A DNA stretch of 64,000 nucleotides from Streptomyces sp. NBC_01283 (GCF_041435335.1 NZ_CP108430.1:9024001-9088000), one strand, 5' to 3'; positions 1 through 8,841 are shown, counted from the first letter of the stretch. Numbers and translations: made by a program. Notes: generated by a model from the letters alone, not told the origin.

Positions 1-104
1 CTGCGTGTCAGTACCCCGTGCCCAGGGTGCCGGTACGCAATCCGGCGGTGGGTGACGCGATGGGGGCGGGAACGGTCGAGGAAGTAGGACGCCGAGTGTT
101 TTCG

Positions 105-566
105 CTACTCGACGTTCCGCGCCAGAATCCCGAGGGTCGCGCGAAGGGCCGCCTCGGGGATCACGGGGAAGATGCCCGCGTCCCGGTACCGTTCCTCGAC
201 CTCGCTCCAGTCGTAGTACGACGTGGCCAGAGTGCCGCCCTCGCGGGCCTGGAGCCGGTATCCGTAGAGGTGTCGGATGGGAGGCTGCACCTGGCCGGAG
301 ATCGTCCATTCGATCAGGGCGTCCTGCTCAAACTTCGTGATGATCACGGTGACGTCGTACTTGCCCATCGGGTAGTCGTTCAACGCCTCACGGTCCATGT
401 GGACGACAAATGTGTCGCCGACCCCGCGGGCAGGCTTGCCCTCGGCGGACTGCAGCATTCCTGAGCTGTCGATGGCCACATGTCCGGCCGGGTCGCACAG
501 CAAGGCGAAGATTTTGTCCGGGGACGCGGCAATCTGGCGCTGCACTTCGAATCGCTCTGTTGTCAT
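105..566 (-). CDS. SRPBCC-fold (polyketide cyclase/START-like) protein
   Basis: A 153-residue protein with the layout of the SRPBCC family: an N-terminal strand rich in charged residues (VQRQIAASPDKIFALLCDP), a central beta-rich part and a C-terminal helix (ALRATLGILARN). These small helix-grip proteins bind hydrophobic ligands; the ligand here cannot be told. The start chosen is the ATG at 564-566, where the homologous part begins (MTTERFEVQRQ). The longer upstream reading is Arg/Pro-rich and unlike the family. It follows the peptide ABC importer on the same strand after a 122-base gap and may be read through from it. No signal peptide or membrane segment is visible, so it is probably cytoplasmic. 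The family call is fairly safe; the function is unknown. Confidence 0.75.
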   Translation of the reverse strand: MTTERFEVQRQIAASPDKIFALLCDPAGHVAIDSSGMLQSAEGKPARGVGDTFVVHMDREALNDYPMGKYDVTVIITKFEQDALIEWTISGQVQPPIRHLYGYRLQAREGGTLATSYYDWSEVEERYRDAGIFPVIPEAALRATLGILARNVE

Positions 567-688
567 GTGATCCACCCTTGCACGATCACGGAACCCGGGG
601 CCAGCAGAAGTCGGTGCGCGCGCTGGCGGGAGTATCGGCGGCGAGGAGAGCTTGACCCGCCGCTTGACCGCCCGCCGAGCGGCCCGGT

Positions 689-1594
689 TCACGAGGCGGC
701 ATGCAGCCAGCACGCGGCCGGGCCGAAGTCAGGCTCCCGCACCCGGCAGATGTCCATCGCGTGCGGGCAGCGGGGGTGGAAGCGGCACCCCGGAGGCGGG
801 TCGGCCGGGTCGGGGACGTCGCCTGCGAGCTCGGCCGGCAGGGTCCCGAGGCCATCGGGGTGCGGAATGGCGCGCAAAAGGGCCTGAGTGTAGGGGTGTT
901 GGGGGGAGTTCCAGACGGAGGCGGTCTCGCCGACCTCGACGATCCTGCCGAGGTACATGACCGCGATCCGGTCGGCTATCAACCGGACCACTGACAGGTC
1001 ATGGCTGATGAAGAGCAGGCCGGCGCCCGCCTCCACGGCCAGGTCGCGCATGAGAGCGGCGACCTGGGACTGGGCGGAGGCGTCGAGGGCGGAGATGGGT
1101 TCGTCGCCGATGAGCAGGCGGGGGCGGGCGGCCAGGGCACGGGCGATGGCGACGCGCTGGCGTTGCCCGCCGGAGAGCTCGTGCGGATGGCGGGTGGCGA
1201 ACGAGCGGGGCAGGCCGACGCGTTCGAGCAGGTCGGCCGGGGTGTCGGAGTCGCCGCGGACGCGCAGGCCGTCGGCGATCTGGTCTCCGGCACGGCGCCG
1301 CGGGTTCAGGGAGGCGTAGGGATCCTGGAAGACCATCTGGATGCCGGTCAGCTCCCTGCGCCGCAGGCCGAGCGGGGTGACCGGCCGGCCGTCGAACGTG
1401 ATGGAGCCGCCCGCCGCCGCGTGCAGCCCGCAGACGGCGCGGGCCAGCGTCGACTTGCCGCACCCCGACTCGCCCACCAGGCCCACGACTTCGCCCTTGG
1501 CGACCGTGAGGCCGGCCCCGGCGACGGCTCGGACGGCGGGCCGGCCGGGGGAGCGGTGCTCGACGACGAGGTCGGTGATGCTGAGCAGGGTCAC
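689..1594 (-). CDS. Peptide ABC importer ATPase, OppF/DppF type
   Basis: This is the second ATP-hydrolysing subunit of a dipeptide/oligopeptide importer, acting on the cytoplasmic face of the permease pair. Visible motifs are Walker A GESGCGKST (about residue 40), the Q-loop segment MVFQDPYASLNP, the signature LSGGQRQR, Walker B LLIGDEP and the H-loop FISHDLSVV. The C-terminal oligopeptide/dipeptide domain carries the Cys-rich pattern GCRFHPRCPHAMDIC, which in this family marks the OppF/OppD C-terminus. Length (301 residues) is normal or slightly short. The start overlaps the stop of the upstream ATPase by four bases, indicating translational coupling. Substrate specificity cannot be read from an ATPase. 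Confidence 0.93.
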   Translation of the reverse strand: MTLLSITDLVVEHRSPGRPAVRAVAGAGLTVAKGEVVGLVGESGCGKSTLARAVCGLHAAAGGSITFDGRPVTPLGLRRRELTGIQMVFQDPYASLNPRRRAGDQIADGLRVRGDSDTPADLLERVGLPRSFATRHPHELSGGQRQRVAIARALAARPRLLIGDEPISALDASAQSQVAALMRDLAVEAGAGLLFISHDLSVVRLIADRIAVMYLGRIVEVGETASVWNSPQHPYTQALLRAIPHPDGLGTLPAELAGDVPDPADPPPGCRFHPRCPHAMDICRVREPDFGPAACWLHAAS

Positions 1595-2349
1595 GGCAGG
1601 GCCTCCAGCAGGGAGCGGGTGTAGGGGTGCGAGGGCTTGCGCAGTACGGAGTCCCGCGGGCCCGATTCCACGACGAGGCCGTCACGCAGCACGCTCACCT
1701 CGTCTGCGATCGCCGACATGACGCCGAGGTCGTGGGTGATGAGCAGGACGGCTAGGCCGAGTTCGTCGCACAGACCGCGCAGCAGTCGCAGGATCCCGGC
1801 CTGCACGGTCACGTCGAGGGCGGTGGTGGGCTCGTCGGCGATGAGTACCTGCGGATCGCAGGCCAGCGCCACCGCGACGGCGATGCGCTGGCGCATGCCG
1901 CCCGAGAACTGGTGCGGGTAGCGCGTGAACGCCTGCTCGGGGGCGGGGATGCGGACCTTGGCGAGGAGCTCCATGGCGCGCTCGCGAGCTTCGGCCCGGC
2001 CGATGCCCAGGTGCAGGCGCATGTGCTCGGTCAGTTGCCTGCCCACGCTCAGCATGGGGTGCAGGCTGGTGGACGGATCCTGGAAGACCATCGCGATGTC
2101 GTTGCCGCGTACCCGGTTGAGCTCCTTGTCCGGGAGCCCGAGCAGGTCGCGCCCCGCAAGCTCGATCCGGCCGCTCGCCCTAGCCCCGGGCGGCAGGAGT
2201 CCCAGCACGGCGAAGCCCGTCATGGTCTTGCCCGACCCGCTCTCGCCCGCAAGGCCGTGCACCTTTCCCTTGTGCAGGGCGAGGTCGACACCGGACAGGA
2301 TCTGTGTCCCACGGATCGTCACCCGCAGCTCGGTGATCGTGAGGGTCAC
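1591..2349 (-). CDS. Peptide ABC importer ATPase, OppD/DppD type
   Basis: First ATPase of the importer. Walker A is GESGSGKTM, followed by the Q-loop [11 protein letters not shown], the signature FSGGMRQR, Walker B VLIADEPT and the H-loop LITHDLGVM. At 252 residues it is short for DppD (usually about 320) because it lacks the C-terminal Cys-rich peptide-transporter extension; the reading stops directly after SLLEALP. Paired ATPases of this kind form a heterodimer that powers peptide uptake. The gene sits between the DppC-type permease and the OppF-type ATPase, with four-base overlaps on both sides, so the five genes are one transcription unit. The missing extension is seen directly; whether it affects function is unknown. 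Confidence 0.92.
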   Translation of the reverse strand: MTLTITELRVTIRGTQILSGVDLALHKGKVHGLAGESGSGKTMTGFAVLGLLPPGARASGRIELAGRDLLGLPDKELNRVRGNDIAMVFQDPSTSLHPMLSVGRQLTEHMRLHLGIGRAEARERAMELLAKVRIPAPEQAFTRYPHQFSGGMRQRIAVAVALACDPQVLIADEPTTALDVTVQAGILRLLRGLCDELGLAVLLITHDLGVMSAIADEVSVLRDGLVVESGPRDSVLRKPSHPYTRSLLEALP

Positions 2350-3242
2350 AGGGCACGCTCCTTGACCTTGCGGGCAGTTCGGGGGTCCAGGGCGTCGCGC
2401 AGCGTGTCACCGAGGAAGTTGAACGCGAGGACCACCGTCAGGATCGCGAGGCCCGGGAACGTTGCCACCCACCAGCTATCGAACACCTCCACGCCCGACG
2501 CCACCATCGCCCCCCATTCCGCGGACGGCGGCTTGGCGCCCAGGCCGAGGAACGACAGACCGGAGAGCAGCAGCAGCGCCGTACCGATGTCGAGCGTGGC
2601 GAGCACCAGGACCGGTCCGACCACGTTGGGCAGTACGTCCACCCGCAGCGAGCGCCACACCGAGAAGCCGAGCAGCCGCCCGCTGAGCACGTACTCCTGC
2701 TCGCGCACGGCAAGCACCAGGCCGCGGCTGACGCGTGCGTACGTCGCCCAGGCCACGACGAGCACGGCAAGGACCGCGTTGGTGAGGCTGGCGCCGAGCG
2801 CGGCCGCCACCACCATGGCCAGGATGATCGTCGGGAAGGCGAAGACGAGGTCGGCAAGGCGCATGATCGCTTCGTCCGCCCACCTGCCGAAATAGCCGGC
2901 GACGGCACCGAGGAACCCGCCGATCAGGACGGAGAGGGCGACCAGGAGCAGGGTGAGCGTGATCGACACGCGTGCGCCGTACAGGACCCGGCTGAGGATG
3001 TCGCGGCCGAGCTGGTCGGTGCCGAACCAGTGCCCGGGGCCCGGTCCGGTGAGGCGGGGCAGCTCCTGGGCGAGGGGGTCGTGCGGTGCGAGGAGGGGCG
3101 CGGCGGCGGCGATCACCAGCCAGGCGAGCACCACCGCGGCTCCTATGACGGCCTGCGGTCGCCGCCACGCGTCGGGCAGTCGCCTGAGGGTGCTCAGTAC
3201 AGCGGTCGGTACGGCAGTCAGTACAGCGGTCGGTCGGCTCAT
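2346..3242 (-). CDS. Peptide ABC importer permease, DppC type
   Basis: Integral membrane subunit with the DppC signature: an N-terminal membrane segment, the GTDQLGRDILSRVLYGAR region typical of the OppC/DppC N-terminal domain, then five more hydrophobic segments of the BPD_transp_1 domain ending in FLGDTLRDALDPR. The start at 3242 overlaps the DppB stop by four bases. A much longer reading in this frame exists upstream, but it only antisense-shadows the DppB frame. The extreme N-terminus is unusual: residues 5-17 are a small repeat of TAV units, encoded by two copies of a 17-base repeat at about 3195 and 3220. This looks like a recent local duplication and probably adds a disordered cytoplasmic tail. 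Confidence 0.92.
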   Translation of the reverse strand: MSRPTAVLTAVPTAVLSTLRRLPDAWRRPQAVIGAAVVLAWLVIAAAAPLLAPHDPLAQELPRLTGPGPGHWFGTDQLGRDILSRVLYGARVSITLTLLLVALSVLIGGFLGAVAGYFGRWADEAIMRLADLVFAFPTIILAMVVAAALGASLTNAVLAVLVVAWATYARVSRGLVLAVREQEYVLSGRLLGFSVWRSLRVDVLPNVVGPVLVLATLDIGTALLLLSGLSFLGLGAKPPSAEWGAMVASGVEVFDSWWVATFPGLAILTVVLAFNFLGDTLRDALDPRTARKVKERAL

Positions 3243-4294
3243 CGCAGCCTCACCCGGGGGTCGATCACGCCGTACAGGACGTCCACGATCAGGTTGATGG
3301 CCAGGTAGACGCCGCTCACCACCAGGCCGACGCCCATGATGGCCGGCAGGTCCAGGGCGGTGGCGCTCTTGTAGGCGTACTGGCCGACCCCCTGCCAGGC
3401 GAAGATCGCCTCGACCAGGACGGTGCCCGACAGGAGGCTGCCGAACGCGAGGCCCGCCACCGTGATGATCGGCACCAGCGCGGAGCGCAGTACGTACCGG
3501 AAGAGGATCACCCGCCCCGGCAGCCCCTTGGCCCGGCCCGCACGCACGTAGTCCTGGCCGAGCACCTCCAGGACGGCGCTGCGGGTGAAGCGGGTCAGCA
3601 GCCCGATGGTGTAGAGCGAGAGCACCAGTGCGGGCATGATCAGGTGGCCGAGTGCGCTGCCGAAGATGTCCCATCGGCCGGACAGGGCGGCGTCCAGCGT
3701 ATGCAGGCCGGTGAGGTGTTGCGGGGCGCCGAGAGCGGGATCGACGCGGCCGCTGCCGGGGGTGAGCCGCAGACGGTAGAAGAAGACGTAGAACGCGAGG
3801 AGTGCCAGCCAGAAGGTCGGTACCGAGACGCCGATCAGGCTCAGCATCCGCAGGACGTGATCCGCCGTGCGGTCCCGGCGCAGCGCCGCGATCAGGCCGA
3901 AGGCCACGCCGAGCACCAGCGACACCATGATGGCCGCGCCTGCCAGCTCCAGCGTCGCGGGCACGAACTCCGCGAGGTCCTCGCTGACCGGTCGGTGGGA
4001 CTGCTGACTCGTGCCCAGGTCGCCGTGGAGCAGCCCCTGAAGGAACAGCAAGTACTGCTGCGGGAGTGACTTGTCGAGTCCGTGGTCGGCCCGCCACTGC
4101 GCCACGGCTGTCGGGTCGCCGAGCGCCTGCTGCCCCAGATTCGCGGCGGCCGGGTCGCCCGGAACCATGTTCGTCAGCACGAACGTCACGAGCGTGATGC
4201 CCCAGGCGAGCAGGAGCGCGATGAGGATCCTGCGGACGAGGAACCTGGCGAGCGGCCGGTTTCGGCGCCGCACGCGATCGTGAAGGGTGGTCAT
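3239..4294 (-). CDS. Peptide ABC importer permease, DppB type
   Basis: A 351-residue permease with the DppB plan: an N-terminal membrane helix followed by the periplasm-facing region that contains MVPGDPAAANLG, then five further membrane segments and the C-terminal family motif DVLYGVIDPRVRL. It pairs with the DppC-type permease to form the channel for peptides delivered by the lipoprotein encoded just upstream. Its ATG lies one base before the stop of the substrate-binding gene, so the two are almost certainly co-translated. A basic N-terminus (DRVRRRNRPLARFLVRR) precedes the first helix, as expected for the positive-inside rule. Confidence 0.93.
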   Translation of the reverse strand: MTTLHDRVRRRNRPLARFLVRRILIALLLAWGITLVTFVLTNMVPGDPAAANLGQQALGDPTAVAQWRADHGLDKSLPQQYLLFLQGLLHGDLGTSQQSHRPVSEDLAEFVPATLELAGAAIMVSLVLGVAFGLIAALRRDRTADHVLRMLSLIGVSVPTFWLALLAFYVFFYRLRLTPGSGRVDPALGAPQHLTGLHTLDAALSGRWDIFGSALGHLIMPALVLSLYTIGLLTRFTRSAVLEVLGQDYVRAGRAKGLPGRVILFRYVLRSALVPIITVAGLAFGSLLSGTVLVEAIFAWQGVGQYAYKSATALDLPAIMGVGLVVSGVYLAINLIVDVLYGVIDPRVRLR

Positions 4295-4295
4295 G

Positions 4296-5864
4296 TCACT
4301 TCACGCCCAGGTCGGCGACGTCGACGGTCCACACCGGGTGGTACTTGAGACCGGTCACCGAGGTGGCCGTCACGATGTTCTGGCTGGGCTGAAGGAGCGG
4401 GACGTACGGGCCCGATGCGTTCAGCTTGTTCTGTACGTCGGCGTAGGCCTTCTCGCGCGCGTCATCGCCGATCTCGGTGGCCGCCTTCTCGCCGGCTGCC
4501 TCAAGCTTCTTGTCCGCACCCGCCTTCCAGCCGAGGCGCAGACCCACGAGCTTGCCGGGCAGGAACACCAGGTAGCCGCTGGGGTCCGGGTGATCGGGCC
4601 CCCAGTACCAAAGGCCCATCTCCTCCTTGCCGTTGCGGTAGTTGTCCGCCGCGGTGGAGAGGGGAGCGGGCGCGAGGTCGACGGTGATGCCGACCTCCTT
4701 GAGGTTGGCCTGGACGCGCTCGGCCAGTGGCTTGAGGGACAGGCCGTTGACGGTGAGTTCGCTCGGATACTCCAGCTTGACCGTCGGGTTCTTCAGCCCG
4801 CTCGCCGCAAGCGCCGCCTTGGCGCCCGCCACGTCCCGCTCGGGTGCCTGCTCCGGCGGGAATGCGCCGAGCAGTTGCGACGGGATGATGCCCGGCGCCT
4901 GCTCCGATCCCTCACCGGCCAGTTCGAGGAGCCCCTGGTAGTCGACGCCCTTGCGTACCGCTTCGACGAACTTCGGATTCGAGGTCGTCTTGCTGATCGC
5001 CTTGTTCCGCGTGGCGAGCAGGAAGATCACGTTGGCCGACGCGGTCCGCGTCACCCGCAGATTGGCGGGCATGCTCTTGGCCTGGTCGCCGGAGAGGTTC
5101 AGGGCCACCTGGCTGTCACCGCGCTGCACGTTGAGCTTCTGCGTCGCTGCTTCGACGTTGCGTATGACGACCTTGTCGTACGCGGGTGGGGAGCCGTAGT
5201 ACTTCTTGTTGGCCCGCAGCACCACCTGGTTGCTGACGTTGAAGGAGTCGATCACGTACGGGCCCGACCCGGCCGACGCGGAGTTGAGGTACTGCTCCGC
5301 CTTGTCCTTGGCATCGGTCGTCGCGCCGTGCGCCTGGGCGACCTTGCTGTTGAGGATCCCGAGCACGGGGTTGGGCAGGATGTACGGCAGTGCGGGGTTG
5401 GGCTTCTTCGACGTCAGCGTGACGGTGGAATCATCGGTCTTGGCCACCTTCACCCCGTCGAGGAGGAACGACGGGTTGCCCTTCATGTCGCGCAAGCGGG
5501 TCAGCGAGAAGACCACGTCGTCGGCGGTGAGCGGGGAGCCGTCGCTGAACTTGGCCCCCGAACGGAGCTTGAGTGTCAGGACCTTGCCGTCGTCCGAGAG
5601 CTTGAACGACCTGGCCAGAGCCGGTACCGGCTTCGTCACATCGCCGCCCTCGAAGGTGAGCAGCGTGTCGTACACCGCCTTCCCGATGAAGAGGCCGGTC
5701 GCCTCGTACATCCGTCCCGGGTCGGCCGTCTTGAGGTCGAAGGACGTGTCGATGACCAGAGTCCGGTCACCGGCGGCCGGTGTGCGCGATCCGCCGCCGG
5801 AGCAGGCGGTCAGGGCGAATGCGGACGCGAGCAGCAGGGCCGTCAAATGCGTGCGGGGCGTCAT
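4296..5864 (-). CDS. Peptide ABC importer substrate-binding lipoprotein
   Basis: A 522-residue SBP_bac_5 protein that captures peptides outside the membrane and hands them to the permeases. The start ATG at 5862-5864 has a good GGAGG site (CCTGGAGGTCCATTC before it) and gives a lipoprotein signal with lipobox LTAC at about residue 21, followed by a Gly/Ser linker. Family landmarks include the early segment GRMYEATGLFIGKAVYDTLL and the mid-domain pattern ADDVVFSLTRL. It is the first gene of the operon. The ligand could be di- or oligopeptides; the divergent DD-peptidase-like hydrolase hints at cell-wall peptides, but this is inference. Confidence 0.92.
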   Translation of the reverse strand: MTPRTHLTALLLASAFALTACSGGGSRTPAAGDRTLVIDTSFDLKTADPGRMYEATGLFIGKAVYDTLLTFEGGDVTKPVPALARSFKLSDDGKVLTLKLRSGAKFSDGSPLTADDVVFSLTRLRDMKGNPSFLLDGVKVAKTDDSTVTLTSKKPNPALPYILPNPVLGILNSKVAQAHGATTDAKDKAEQYLNSASAGSGPYVIDSFNVSNQVVLRANKKYYGSPPAYDKVVIRNVEAATQKLNVQRGDSQVALNLSGDQAKSMPANLRVTRTASANVIFLLATRNKAISKTTSNPKFVEAVRKGVDYQGLLELAGEGSEQAPGIIPSQLLGAFPPEQAPERDVAGAKAALAASGLKNPTVKLEYPSELTVNGLSLKPLAERVQANLKEVGITVDLAPAPLSTAADNYRNGKEEMGLWYWGPDHPDPSGYLVFLPGKLVGLRLGWKAGADKKLEAAGEKAATEIGDDAREKAYADVQNKLNASGPYVPLLQPSQNIVTATSVTGLKYHPVWTVDVADLGVK

Positions 5865-6054
5865 GAATGGACCTCCAGGTCGTACGGCAGCGCGAGGCAG
5901 TCGAGGTCGTGGGGGTGGGGGTAGTGCAGGCAGTGCGGGTCGCGCAGGTCGTGTCGGGGTGACAGCGAACGGTAGGGCAGCTGCGGGGACGCCTCTTCGG
6001 ACCGCTGCACGAACGGGAGTGCACTCGTATGTGCCGTCGGACAAAGGTCATTTG

Positions 6055-6102
6055 GCGGGTGCGGGTGCGGGTGCGGGTGCGGATGCGGGTGCGGATGCGG
6101 CT
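6055..6102. repeat. Eight-unit hexamer repeat (GCGGGT-type) in a 395-base divergent intergenic region
   Basis: Eight head-to-tail six-base units: four GCGGGT, then GCGGAT, GCGGGT, GCGGAT and GCGGCT. It lies between the divergent peptide importer (start 5864) and the serine hydrolase (start 6260). The rest of 5865-6259 shows no gene. It must hold both promoters, but no clear -35/-10 pair could be picked by eye. Confidence 0.9.
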
Positions 6103-6259
6103 GTGCCCCGGTTGGTTTGTGCTGCGGCACCATTCGGTGCACGGGATTTGGGCCTGCAGCCCTTAGCCAGGGGGTGCCGGAGCTGGGGACGATGTCGGCT
6201 CCCGGGAGGCATTGCCCGGGAGTACGTATCTGCCAGCCTCGCTACGAAAGGAAGCCCCC

Positions 6260-7507
6260 ATGTTCCGTCGTTCCAGAGCTGTCCTCATCGCGAGCATCGC
6301 GGCAATGGTCATGGCCGCTGTACCGGCTGTGTCAGTGGCCGAGTCCGCATCCGCGTCCGCGGAGCCCGCCCAGGGGAACGACGCCGTCCAGCGTGCGCTC
6401 GACCGAGCGGTGCGCGAGGGAGGGGCTCCCGGCATTCTCGCCGAGGTCCAGGACGGCAAGAGCAAGTGGTTCGGATCCGCCGGCGTCGCCGACACCGCGA
6501 CCGGCCGCAAGCCACAGGCCGTGAACCGGTTCCGGATCGGCAGCACGACCAAGACGTTCACCGCCACCGTGCTGCTGCAGCTGGTGGGGGAGGGACGGCT
6601 TCGCCTCGACGACAGCGTCGAGAAGTGGCTGCCGGGCGTGGTGCAGGGCAACGGGCACGACGGCAGCAAGATCACCGTACGGCAGCTGCTCAACCACACC
6701 AGCGGCATCTTCAACTACACGAACGATCCGGAGGTCGTGGCCAAACTGGTCGGTCCGGGTTTCCTCGAGCACCGCTTCGACAGCGTCCGACCCGAGCAAC
6801 TCGTCAAGACGGCGATGAGCCATGCGCCGGACTTCGCACCGGGCACCTCGTGGGCCTACTCCAACACCAACTTCATCCTCGCCGGGATGATCGCGGAGAA
6901 GGTGACGGGGCGCCCGCTCGCGAGTGAGGTGACCCGGAGGATCATCGCGCCGCTCGGCCTGGCCAACACGTATCTGCCGGGTCAGAGCACCAGCATCTAC
7001 GGGCCGCACGGCAAGGCCTACTCCAAGCTCCTGCTCCCCGACCCCACGGCCCCGGTCCATGACGTGACCGAACTGAACGCCTCGTGGGCCGGCTCGGCCG
7101 GGGACATGATCTCCACGTCCGGCGACATCACCCGGTTCTACACGGCCCTGCTCAGCGGCAAGTTGCTGCGTCCCGCCGAACAGAAGGCCATGTTCACCGC
7201 CGTACCGACCGTGAACTGGATCCCGAACACCGGGTACGGCCTCGGCATGATCACCCAGAAGCTGTCATGCGGAGTGCAGGTATGGGGACACGGCGGCACG
7301 ATCCACGGCTCGCTGTCGTGGTCGATGGGCCTGCGCGACGGCTCGAAGTTCGCCAGCACTCACATGAACGGTGACTGGGTCGACCAGGGCGGCATCTCGG
7401 TCGACGTGATGCAGGCGGTCTTCTGCCCCGACTCTGGCTCCGCTTCCGGTGGCGATCCCGAGGGCACGACCGCACGCCCGACGGCTCGTCCCCTGCAACT
7501 GTTCTGA
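6260..7507 (+). CDS. Secreted serine hydrolase, class C beta-lactamase / DD-carboxypeptidase family
   Basis: A 415-residue exported enzyme of the beta-lactamase-related serine hydrolase family. The start at 6260 has an AAGGAAG site nearby and gives a typical signal peptide (MFRRSRAVLIASIAAMV..., ending near AESASA). The catalytic triad of motifs is complete: SxxK as GSTTKTF, YxN as WAYSNTN and the third motif as WGHGGTIHG. Between them lies the conserved LLNHTSGI. Such enzymes cleave D-Ala-D-Ala-type peptides or act as esterases outside the cell. The gene is divergent from a peptide importer, fitting release and uptake of cell-wall peptides (inference). The C-terminal 25 residues after the domain are disordered. 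Confidence 0.9.
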   Translation: MFRRSRAVLIASIAAMVMAAVPAVSVAESASASAEPAQGNDAVQRALDRAVREGGAPGILAEVQDGKSKWFGSAGVADTATGRKPQAVNRFRIGSTTKTFTATVLLQLVGEGRLRLDDSVEKWLPGVVQGNGHDGSKITVRQLLNHTSGIFNYTNDPEVVAKLVGPGFLEHRFDSVRPEQLVKTAMSHAPDFAPGTSWAYSNTNFILAGMIAEKVTGRPLASEVTRRIIAPLGLANTYLPGQSTSIYGPHGKAYSKLLLPDPTAPVHDVTELNASWAGSAGDMISTSGDITRFYTALLSGKLLRPAEQKAMFTAVPTVNWIPNTGYGLGMITQKLSCGVQVWGHGGTIHGSLSWSMGLRDGSKFASTHMNGDWVDQGGISVDVMQAVFCPDSGSASGGDPEGTTARPTARPLQLF

Positions 7508-7605
7508 CCCGCCCCGCAGTGAGCCCCCGCCCCGCCTCTGCCCGGAGCATCCGGAGATCGGATCGCCCCGGGCGGAGTCGGGCGCGGGCGGCGTGCACGC
7601 AACGG

Positions 7606-7628
7606 CTCCCGATGCCGGCGTTCGGGAG
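7606..7628 (+). terminator. Hairpin after the serine hydrolase gene
   Basis: Inverted repeat CTCCCGA / TCGGGAG with a nine-base loop, about 100 bases after the stop of the serine hydrolase. No T-tract follows, as is usual in this GC-rich DNA. Calling it a terminator rests on position and structure only. Confidence 0.4.
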
Positions 7629-7721
7629 CACCACCACTGATCACCACCACCGAGGAGTCGACGGGATGAGTTCGTGGGAGTTCCAGCGTCGCCCGCGCCA
7701 CCGAACATCGGCGAGGCGACC

Positions 7722-7868
7722 GTGATTGAGCACATCAGGCAGGAGACAACCCTCGCCGCCGGCGACGAGCACGGCTCGCACACCTTCCGCACCCTGACCC
7801 GGTCCGAGACCTGCCGGACCACGCTACTCGCCTTTCTCGTAGGAGAGTTGATCGGAGAGCAGGCGTGA
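7722..7868 (+). CDS. Possible small ORF (48 aa) coupled to the GNAT gene
   Basis: Reads MIEHIRQETTLAAGDEH onward to FLVGELIGEQA from a GTG at 7722 with a GAGG five bases upstream. Its TGA overlaps the GTG of the next gene (GTGA at 7865-7868), which is the classic arrangement for translational coupling. It has no recognised domain. It could be a real small upstream cistron, or the 3' remnant of a longer gene whose front has been lost, since the frame continues only a short way further upstream. Confidence 0.35.
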   Translation: MIEHIRQETTLAAGDEHGSHTFRTLTRSETCRTTLLAFLVGELIGEQA

Positions 7869-8704
7869 GTGAACTCATCGAGGCGTCCGTGACGGCGTCC
7901 GACCTGGCTCAGCGACGGTCCGGCGTGGTCATCAGGGAGCTGTCGCAGGAGGTGGAGTTCCGGGCCGCCTGCGTCCTGCTCGACAGAGTCTGGCGCCCTC
8001 CGGCGGGCAACCCGCTGATCACCACGGCGCTGCTGCGGGCCTTCCAGCACTCGGGCAGCTATGTGGCAGGCGCCTACGAGACCGACCGGCTGACCGGTGT
8101 GTGCGTCGGCTTCCTCGCGGAGGCCGGGCTGCACTCGCACATCGCGGGCGTCGACGCGCGGGCCCGTGGCCGGAACATCGGGTTCGCGTTGAAGGTCCAC
8201 CAGCGGGCCTGGGCGCTGGAACGCTCCATCACCAAAGTGACGTGGACGTACGACCCGTTGGTCAGCCGCAACGCCTACTTCAACCTCGCCAAGCTGGGCG
8301 CGGTCGCCGGGCAGTACCTGCCGGATTTCTACGGCGTGATGGACGACGGCATGAACAAGGGCCAGGGATCCGACCGGTTACTCGTCGCCTGGCACCTGGC
8401 CGACCCGGCCGTCGCCGAGGCCTGCGTCCGACCGCGGGACCAGGCGGCTGTACCTCCGGATGCTGCGTTAGGCCTTGATGCGGATGCCGAGGGGCTGCCG
8501 GTGCTTGGTTCCCTCGGCGGCCCCTGCGTCACCGTAAAAATCCCCTCCGACATCGAGGCACTGCGCGGGGAGCGACCGGAGGCCGCCTACGCATGGCGGG
8601 CGGCGTTGCGCAGTACCCTCGGCGGGCTCCTCGCCGAGGGCGCGGCCGTCACCGGGTTCACCCGCGACGGCCGGTATCTCGTCGAACGCAAGGCGGAGGG
8701 ATGA
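7865..8704 (+). CDS. COG3375-like GNAT acyltransferase with two TTA codons
   Basis: A 279-residue protein of the predicted GNAT group with an N-terminal acyltransferase-like fold: GVDARARGRNIGFALKVHQR matches the acetyl-CoA-binding R/Q-x-x-G-x-G/A region in altered form, followed by VTWTYDPLVSRNAYFNLAKLG, a hallmark of this group. The substrate is unknown. Two in-frame TTA leucine codons (8378-8380 and 8468-8470) are present. In Streptomyces TTA is read by the developmentally controlled bldA tRNA, so translation may be late or stage-dependent. The GTG start is chosen because it overlaps the stop of the small upstream ORF. The C-terminal third after about residue 190 is variable. Confidence 0.8.
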   Translation: MSELIEASVTASDLAQRRSGVVIRELSQEVEFRAACVLLDRVWRPPAGNPLITTALLRAFQHSGSYVAGAYETDRLTGVCVGFLAEAGLHSHIAGVDARARGRNIGFALKVHQRAWALERSITKVTWTYDPLVSRNAYFNLAKLGAVAGQYLPDFYGVMDDGMNKGQGSDRLLVAWHLADPAVAEACVRPRDQAAVPPDAALGLDADAEGLPVLGSLGGPCVTVKIPSDIEALRGERPEAAYAWRAALRSTLGGLLAEGAAVTGFTRDGRYLVERKAEG

Positions 8705-8841
8705 GGATCTGCGGCGCGACACGGCGCCGGGGCGTGGTACTTCAGGTACCGGGCGCTATGAAATCGGGCGGGCCTGGAGGGTGCACCGCACGGTCCGATT
8801 CGTTCAAGACCGCGATGGCACCGGCCGCTAACGTCATCGTC

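Noticed and set aside
18-464. Plus-strand frame opposite the first SRPBCC gene
   Set aside because: It mirrors the minus-strand gene, whose family motifs and start are clear; no motif was seen in the mirror frame.
3243-4097. Upstream extension of the DppC-type permease frame
   Set aside because: The extension overlaps the DppB gene antisense-like in another frame, is Arg/Pro/Gly-rich, and the ATG at 3242 has the usual four-base overlap with the DppB stop.
4287-5924. Long plus-strand open frame opposite the substrate-binding lipoprotein gene
   Set aside because: It is an antisense shadow typical of GC-rich DNA. It has Arg/Gly/Val-rich composition and no domain, and the minus-strand gene is well supported by its lipobox, family motifs and ribosome binding site.
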